A DNA stretch of 64,000 nt from Neobacillus drentensis NBRC 102427 (GTDB lineage Bacteria; Bacillota; Bacilli; Bacillales; Cytobacillaceae). The stretch covers positions 1 through 64,000 of the forward strand of contig NZ_BCUX01000020.1 in NCBI RefSeq assembly GCF_001591445.1. The letters run 5' to 3'. The notes beneath the pieces were generated by a model. That model had not been told where the DNA came from. It saw nothing but the letters and a program-made list of their open reading frames with translations, and searched no databases. A program made the position numbers and the translations under genes. The number at the start of each line of letters is the position of its first letter. The stretch's first letter is position 1. Positions 60,215 through 64,000 of this stretch are shown here, piece after piece.

Positions 60215-61290
60215 AAAATCCGACAAAAGCATTGACCTTATCCTTATTCCCAGGTCTTGGTCATATTTATTTCGGCAACATGTTTCGAGGAGTACTTTAT
60301 TTAATGGCCGTAATGGGGCTGGCATTCGTTACTGTCATTGGGTTGACAACGAATAATCAGGAAGTTTCAATTGTTACCTTTATGTTAGGAATTTTCATTT
60401 ACCTCATCAGTTTTATCGACATGGGTGTGCAGGTCTCCAAACATAAAAAAGCGCTGAAGACAGCGAACCCGGATGAGCCTCAGCTACAGATTGCCCAAGA
60501 TTCAGAACGGTTTTATACGATTGTTTTATCGTTTATCCCAGGCTTAGGGCACTTCCAAATTGGATTGATGAACAGAGGCTTAACACTTTTGGCCACGTTT
60601 TTGGGGCTGGGGGTAATGGTTACCTTTGTAACAGCTCTTTCCAATCGTGGTGAATTTATGGTCTTCATGGCCGCCCTGCCGATTATCTGGGTCTACGGAT
60701 TCTTTGATGCCGTACAACAAGTGAATAAAAAGCAGCGCGGTGAGGAATTAGTCGATCGTACGATTTTTGAAGACTTTGAAATGCGCCGTGAGGATGGAAA
60801 AAAGAGTAAGTCGATTGCGACTTTTCTTTCAATCTTCCCAGGGGCAGGCCATCTCTATTTAGGCTTACAGCGCCGGGGCATCCAGTTAATGGCAGCGTTT
60901 CTCTTTTCTATCTATATTTTAGATATCTTACGACTTGGTATCTTCTTGTTCTTGATCCCAATTATTTGGTTTTACAGCTTTTTTGATGCGATGCAAAAGG
61001 TTTCAAAGTACGGCGAAGACGAGATGGAGGACGTTCCGATTATTGCTTATTTCCTTAATCATCAGAAATGGGTCGGCATTGGCCTAGTCTTGTTGGGACT
61101 TTACTATCTCGTGATGAACGTCCTGCTTCCAGCTTTTTCGCCATTCATAAACAGGCTCATTAATATCGATGTGATGTATTGGGTTCAAAGTTATTTTCAA
61201 ACGGGGCTTGTTTGTCTGCTGTTGATAGGCGGAGGAATCAAACTTTTATCTGGAAGCAAGCAAAAGCAGGGGGCTGAAAAGAATGAGTAG
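60211..61290 (+). CDS. Membrane protein with three TM2-like repeats
   Basis: A 359-residue polytopic protein. The unit PG-x-GH-x-Y-x-G-x3-RG (SLFPGLGHIYFGNMFRG at 10-26, SFIPGLGHFQIGLMNRG at 109-125, SIFPGAGHLYLGLQRRG at 210-226) occurs three times. Each is followed by two hydrophobic helices, like tandem TM2 domains. There is a further membrane segment pair near the C-terminus. No function is known to me. ATG 60211 overlaps the anti-sigma stop by four bases. Its place between anti-sigma and LiaF-like genes suggests a cell-envelope role. Confidence 0.75.
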   Translation: MKNPTKALTLSLFPGLGHIYFGNMFRGVLYLMAVMGLAFVTVIGLTTNNQEVSIVTFMLGIFIYLISFIDMGVQVSKHKKALKTANPDEPQLQIAQDSERFYTIVLSFIPGLGHFQIGLMNRGLTLLATFLGLGVMVTFVTALSNRGEFMVFMAALPIIWVYGFFDAVQQVNKKQRGEELVDRTIFEDFEMRREDGKKSKSIATFLSIFPGAGHLYLGLQRRGIQLMAAFLFSIYILDILRLGIFLFLIPIIWFYSFFDAMQKVSKYGEDEMEDVPIIAYFLNHQKWVGIGLVLLGLYYLVMNVLLPAFSPFINRLINIDVMYWVQSYFQTGLVCLLLIGGGIKLLSGSKQKQGAEKNE

Positions 61291-61378
61291 GTGGGGAAAA
61301 ACAATTGCAGGCGCAGCGATTATCGGATTCGGGATTGGGTTCCTTTTTAGAAAAAGAAAGGGAGGGGAAGCAGTATGA
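61283..61378 (+). CDS. 31-residue membrane peptide
   Basis: A small gene beginning at ATG 61283, 9 bases after GGGGG. It overlaps the upstream gene by 8 bases and the downstream gene by 4 (ATGA at 61375). The peptide MSRWGKTIAGAAIIGFGIGF continues LFRKRKGGEAV. It has one Gly-rich hydrophobic helix (residues 7-22) and a strongly basic C-terminal tail, a good single-pass membrane peptide. The exact overlap on both sides supports real translation in the operon. The function is unknown; it may bind a neighbour membrane protein. Confidence 0.7.
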   Translation: MSRWGKTIAGAAIIGFGIGFLFRKRKGGEAV

Positions 61379-62295
61379 GAACTTGGCGTGTTGGAACGTT
61401 TTCGATGGGGGCCTCGCTCGTTTTCCTTGGTCTCTTCCTGTTTTTTTCAAAGTTTTTGGGGTTAGATCTTGTACAGGTTATGACGGCTTGGTGGCCGCTT
61501 TTATTGGTTGTTCTTGGGATTGAAATTCTCGTTTATTTATTTTTGTCACGACGGGAAAAGCAGGTGTTAAAATATGATTTCCTTAGTATTTTCTTTGTCG
61601 GAGTGATTGGAACGGCGGGGATTGTGTTTGCGATTTTAAGTACAACAGGAATTATGGGGAAGGTGGAAGAAGTGATGGCGAGGGAAGAACGCTCGTTTGA
61701 ACTGCCTGCTTTCTCCTACCAAATCGATGACAGCATCAAACGGGTGGTGGTCAGGACGGTCGGCCATCAGATGACGGTCGAGTCGACGGAGGAAAAAGAG
61801 GTTTCTATGTTCGGTACCTACCGGGTACAAACAGCTAAAAAGGCGAAGTTACTCGAAAGTGCAGATGATATGGTTTCGGCCAACCAAAAGGGGGATACGC
61901 TTTATTTAAATATGAAGTCCCTGCCAAACGATATTGGCCTATTTAATGGTTATGGAGAGACAGCTGCGACGCTTTTGGTTCCGAAGCATGTAAAGCTTGA
62001 GGTGATTGGCAGTGATAATTCACTCACCTTGAAGCCGCGCGCACTTGAGAATGACTGGAATATTGAAAGTGTGTCATCGATTGTGGTCGATGTGGCGGAA
62101 AAAAGCAATTTGAAGGTGGATGCAATTGGCGCCCAAGAGGTAAGAGGGAAAGAGGGCGACTGGAACGTGGCTAAAGAAAAGGCAGACGATGGAACGGATA
62201 ATGGCAGGAAAAATGCGGTGTATCAATCGGGTGAAGGAAAATACAATATTACTATTGCCAATGCCTATGAGATTAGCTTGAATACAAATCAGTAA
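61375..62295 (+). CDS. LiaF-like membrane protein with DUF4097-type adhesin domain
   Basis: A 306-residue protein with three to four N-terminal membrane helices (residues 8-90; VGTFSMGASLVFLGLFLFFS, MTAWWPLLLVVLGIEILVYL) of the LiaI/LiaF type. A soluble beta-rich region from about residue 110 follows. That region resembles LiaF/DUF4097 beta-helix domains. In B. subtilis, LiaF restrains the LiaRS envelope-stress system, but here the regulator is an ECF sigma pair. ATG 61375 overlaps the 31-residue gene. It is the last gene of the operon; a hairpin follows at 62301. Confidence 0.78.
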   Translation: MRTWRVGTFSMGASLVFLGLFLFFSKFLGLDLVQVMTAWWPLLLVVLGIEILVYLFLSRREKQVLKYDFLSIFFVGVIGTAGIVFAILSTTGIMGKVEEVMAREERSFELPAFSYQIDDSIKRVVVRTVGHQMTVESTEEKEVSMFGTYRVQTAKKAKLLESADDMVSANQKGDTLYLNMKSLPNDIGLFNGYGETAATLLVPKHVKLEVIGSDNSLTLKPRALENDWNIESVSSIVVDVAEKSNLKVDAIGAQEVRGKEGDWNVAKEKADDGTDNGRKNAVYQSGEGKYNITIANAYEISLNTNQ

Positions 62296-62300
62296 ACATA

Positions 62301-62379
62301 TGGAGCGCTCCAGTCCTGTCGTGCGCTAAACGGGCGCTTCCGCTTTTTTGTTTTTTTTTGCAAAAAAATAAAAAAGCGG
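62301..62379. terminator. Palindrome and hairpin region ending the ECF operon
   Basis: A 12-bp palindrome TGGAGCGCTCCA (62301-62312) is followed by CCGCTTTTT (62340-62348) that pairs with AAAAAGCGG (62371-62379). The long T run inside (62343-62359) makes it a probable terminator, active on either strand. Confidence 0.65.
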
Positions 62380-62520
62380 TATGATAGGAAATGAATGTTT
62401 GAGGGTTATTAGTAGATACGCTTGGCAATATGTTTGTCAGTGAGAATGAGAATTGGTAGAATATTGAAGTGAGTGGATAGTTATTACCGATGTTGATTTC
62501 AAAAATAGGATGATGAAACG

Positions 62521-63462
62521 ATGAAAAGAGCAAGACTGATTTACAATCCTACCTCAGGACGTGAAATTCTAAAGCGGAATCTTCCGGAAATTCTCCAAAA
62601 GCTAGAAATAGCTGGGTATGAGGCTTCTTGTCACGCGACGACTGGGGCAGGGGATGCGACGGAAGCAGCACGGTTAGCTGTTGAGCGCAAGTATGATATT
62701 GTCATCGCAGCCGGCGGTGATGGAACGATTCATGAAGTAGTCAATGGTCTAGCAGAACAGGAGTATCGGCCAAAATTAGGAATTATTCCAGCCGGAACAA
62801 CCAATGATTTTGCCCGTGCCTTGCAGATTCCGCGAGATATCGGAACTGCAGTGGATATTATTACAAAAGGGGAAATGATTCCGGTCGATATTGGACGCAT
62901 CAATGATCGATATTTTATAAATATTGCTGGCGGCGGTAGAATTACCGAGCTTACATATGAAGTACCAAGCAAATTGAAAACGATGCTCGGCCAACTGGCC
63001 TACTATTTAAAAGGGATGGAAATGCTGCCTTCCATTAAACCTTCTGACGTTTCTATTGAATATGATGGGAAATTGTTTGAAGGGGAAGCGATGCTGTTTC
63101 TTGTCGGTTTGACCAATTCGATCGGTGGCTTTGAGAAACTAGCACCTGATGCCTCTATAAATGATGGCTTATTTTCACTGCTGATTTTGAAGAAGACCAA
63201 TCTTGCTGAGTTTATCCGGATTGCCACATTGGCTCTTCGCGGGGAGCATGTCAATGATCCGAATGTCATCTACACACAAGCCAACCGCATTAAAGTTCAT
63301 GCGACGGAAAAGGTTCAATTAAACTTGGATGGCGAATTTGGCGGATTGCTGCCAGCTGAATTTGAAAACCTCTATCGTCACTTAGAGGTGTTTGTACCAC
63401 TTGAAGATATTCGTCCGAATGACCGTCCAACTGATTGGGAATCGGGGAAAAGATATAGCTAA
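62521..63462 (+). CDS. dgkB: Diacylglycerol kinase DgkB
   Basis: A soluble lipid kinase phosphorylating diacylglycerol to phosphatidic acid, recycling the lipid released by lipoteichoic acid synthesis. The 313-residue protein has RLIYNPTSGRE at the start, the catalytic IVIAAGGDGTIHEVVNG motif (about residues 60-76) and GIIPAGTTNDFARALQIP. ATG 62521 follows AGGATGATG. In B. subtilis, dgkB (yerQ) lies shortly downstream of gatB; here about 9.5 kb separates them. A terminator follows the stop. Confidence 0.93.
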   Translation: MKRARLIYNPTSGREILKRNLPEILQKLEIAGYEASCHATTGAGDATEAARLAVERKYDIVIAAGGDGTIHEVVNGLAEQEYRPKLGIIPAGTTNDFARALQIPRDIGTAVDIITKGEMIPVDIGRINDRYFINIAGGGRITELTYEVPSKLKTMLGQLAYYLKGMEMLPSIKPSDVSIEYDGKLFEGEAMLFLVGLTNSIGGFEKLAPDASINDGLFSLLILKKTNLAEFIRIATLALRGEHVNDPNVIYTQANRIKVHATEKVQLNLDGEFGGLLPAEFENLYRHLEVFVPLEDIRPNDRPTDWESGKRYS

Positions 63463-63465
63463 GAT

Positions 63466-63492
63466 GTCCGTTCCATTGGAGCGGGCTTTTTT
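63466..63492 (+). terminator. Terminator of dgkB
   Basis: GTCCGTTCC (63466-63474) pairs with GGAGCGGGC (63478-63486), with two G-T pairs, around ATT and followed by six T residues. Confidence 0.88.
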
Positions 63493-63582
63493 GCAATTGA
63501 AAAAGGGAAATTTGTAAGTGTTCTCGAATATTTTGTAGGATGGATGATAAATAGTTGAAAAGCAATGAAGGGGCGATGGGAA

Positions 63583-64000
63583 TTGAAGGCGTTAATTAAT
63601 ATTGATTATACTTACGATTTTGTAGCTGTGGATGGGGCACTGACGTGCGGGGTGCCTGGACAAAGGATTGAAGGGAAGATCGCTGCGTTAACAAAAGAGT
63701 TTATGGCAAGTGGGGATTATGTCGTCTTTGCCATAGACGTCCATGACAACGGAGATGAATTCCATCCGGAAACCAAACTGTTCCCGCCACACAATCTGCG
63801 TGGAACCTCAGGCAGGGATTTGTTTGGATCCTTGAAGGAGGTATATGAAAGGAATCGTCAGCTTGAAAATGTCGTGTTTATGGATAAAACGCGGTACTCT
63901 GCGTTCGCGGGAACAGACCTTGAAATCAAATTACGGGAGCGTGGAATTACCGAAGTTCATTTGGTCGGCGTTTGTACGGACATTTGTGTCTTACATACTG
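63583..64000 (+). CDS. pncA: Nicotinamidase, YueJ/PncA type, 5' part (cut by window end)
   Basis: The first 139 residues of a cysteine hydrolase that deamidates nicotinamide to nicotinate for NAD recycling. The predicted catalytic triad is visible: Asp8 in INIDYTYDF, a Lys in MDKTRYSAFAGT and Cys135 in GVCTDICVLHT. The metal-binding pattern DVHDNGDEFHPET and FPPHNLRGTSG closely matches B. subtilis YueJ. The start is TTG 63583, about 9 bases after AAGGGG. The frame is open to the window end; about 45 residues are missing. Confidence 0.9.
   Translation, partial: MKALINIDYTYDFVAVDGALTCGVPGQRIEGKIAALTKEFMASGDYVVFAIDVHDNGDEFHPETKLFPPHNLRGTSGRDLFGSLKEVYERNRQLENVVFMDKTRYSAFAGTDLEIKLRERGITEVHLVGVCTDICVLHT

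Overview
This 64 kb window looks like the chromosome of an aerobic or facultative, endospore-forming Bacillaceae species (Bacillus/Neobacillus type). The evidence is protein similarity and gene order. A complete purEKBCSQLFMNHD operon sits behind a guanine-type riboswitch with a yebG-type gene upstream. It is followed by the classical Bacillus run yerA-yerB-yerC-pcrB-pcrA-ligA-camS, then later gatCAB and dgkB. Start codons are often GTG or TTG, Shine-Dalgarno sites are strong, and short rho-independent terminators end most units. I saw no rRNA, tRNA, CRISPR array, transposase or prophage gene.

Layout. 1-1.5 kb: tandem 52-bp hairpin repeats, an MscS channel and a NETI-motif protein. 1.45-14.5 kb: the purine operon with PurBoxes, promoter, riboswitch, leader terminator and twelve enzymes for IMP synthesis. 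14.6-26.7 kb: adenine deaminase, YerB/YerC, PcrB, the PcrA helicase, DNA ligase, the CamS lipoprotein and a P5C dehydrogenase. 26.7-28.9 kb: an uncharacterised His-rich lipoprotein, a small membrane protein and a polytopic membrane protein with an internal Asp/His duplication. 29-34 kb: assimilatory nitrite reductase (nasDE) with siroheme genes (sumT-hemD fusion, sirC), preceded by two perfect Fnr-type boxes. 34.05-43.88 kb: a sugar/polyol island bounded by a 22-bp perfect direct repeat. It holds a LacI regulator, a PfkB kinase, an AlsE-like epimerase, a polyol permease, an LsrACDB-ordered ABC transporter, four matching operators and the stub of a short-chain dehydrogenase. 44-47 kb: the glyoxylate shunt (aceB-aceA). 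47-49.6 kb: YueI, OsmC, VanZ, a zinc ribbon and a lysozyme-like protein. 49.8-53 kb: gatCAB. 53.0-54.1 kb: a gene-free kilobase packed with palindromes, including four TetR-like operators. 54.1-59 kb: a VOC protein, DUF1697, PutP, a thioredoxin-like protein, PlsY and a pentapeptide-repeat protein. 59.1-62.3 kb: an ECF sigma/anti-sigma operon with a triple-repeat membrane protein, an unlisted 31-residue membrane peptide and a LiaF-like protein. 62.5-64 kb: diacylglycerol kinase and a nicotinamidase cut by the window edge.

How the parts work together. The pur genes make IMP and are probably shut by PurR at initiation and by guanine/hypoxanthine at the riboswitch; adenine deaminase beside them salvages adenine. 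The nas cluster reduces nitrite and makes part of its own siroheme, probably induced without oxygen. The island looks like imported carbohydrate catabolism, possibly of allulose/allitol type, with a lost dehydrogenase. The strongest candidates for undescribed biology are the island with its repeats and dehydrogenase stub, the His-rich membrane locus at 26.7-28.9 kb, the ECF/LiaF-like operon and the orphan palindrome cluster downstream of gatB.
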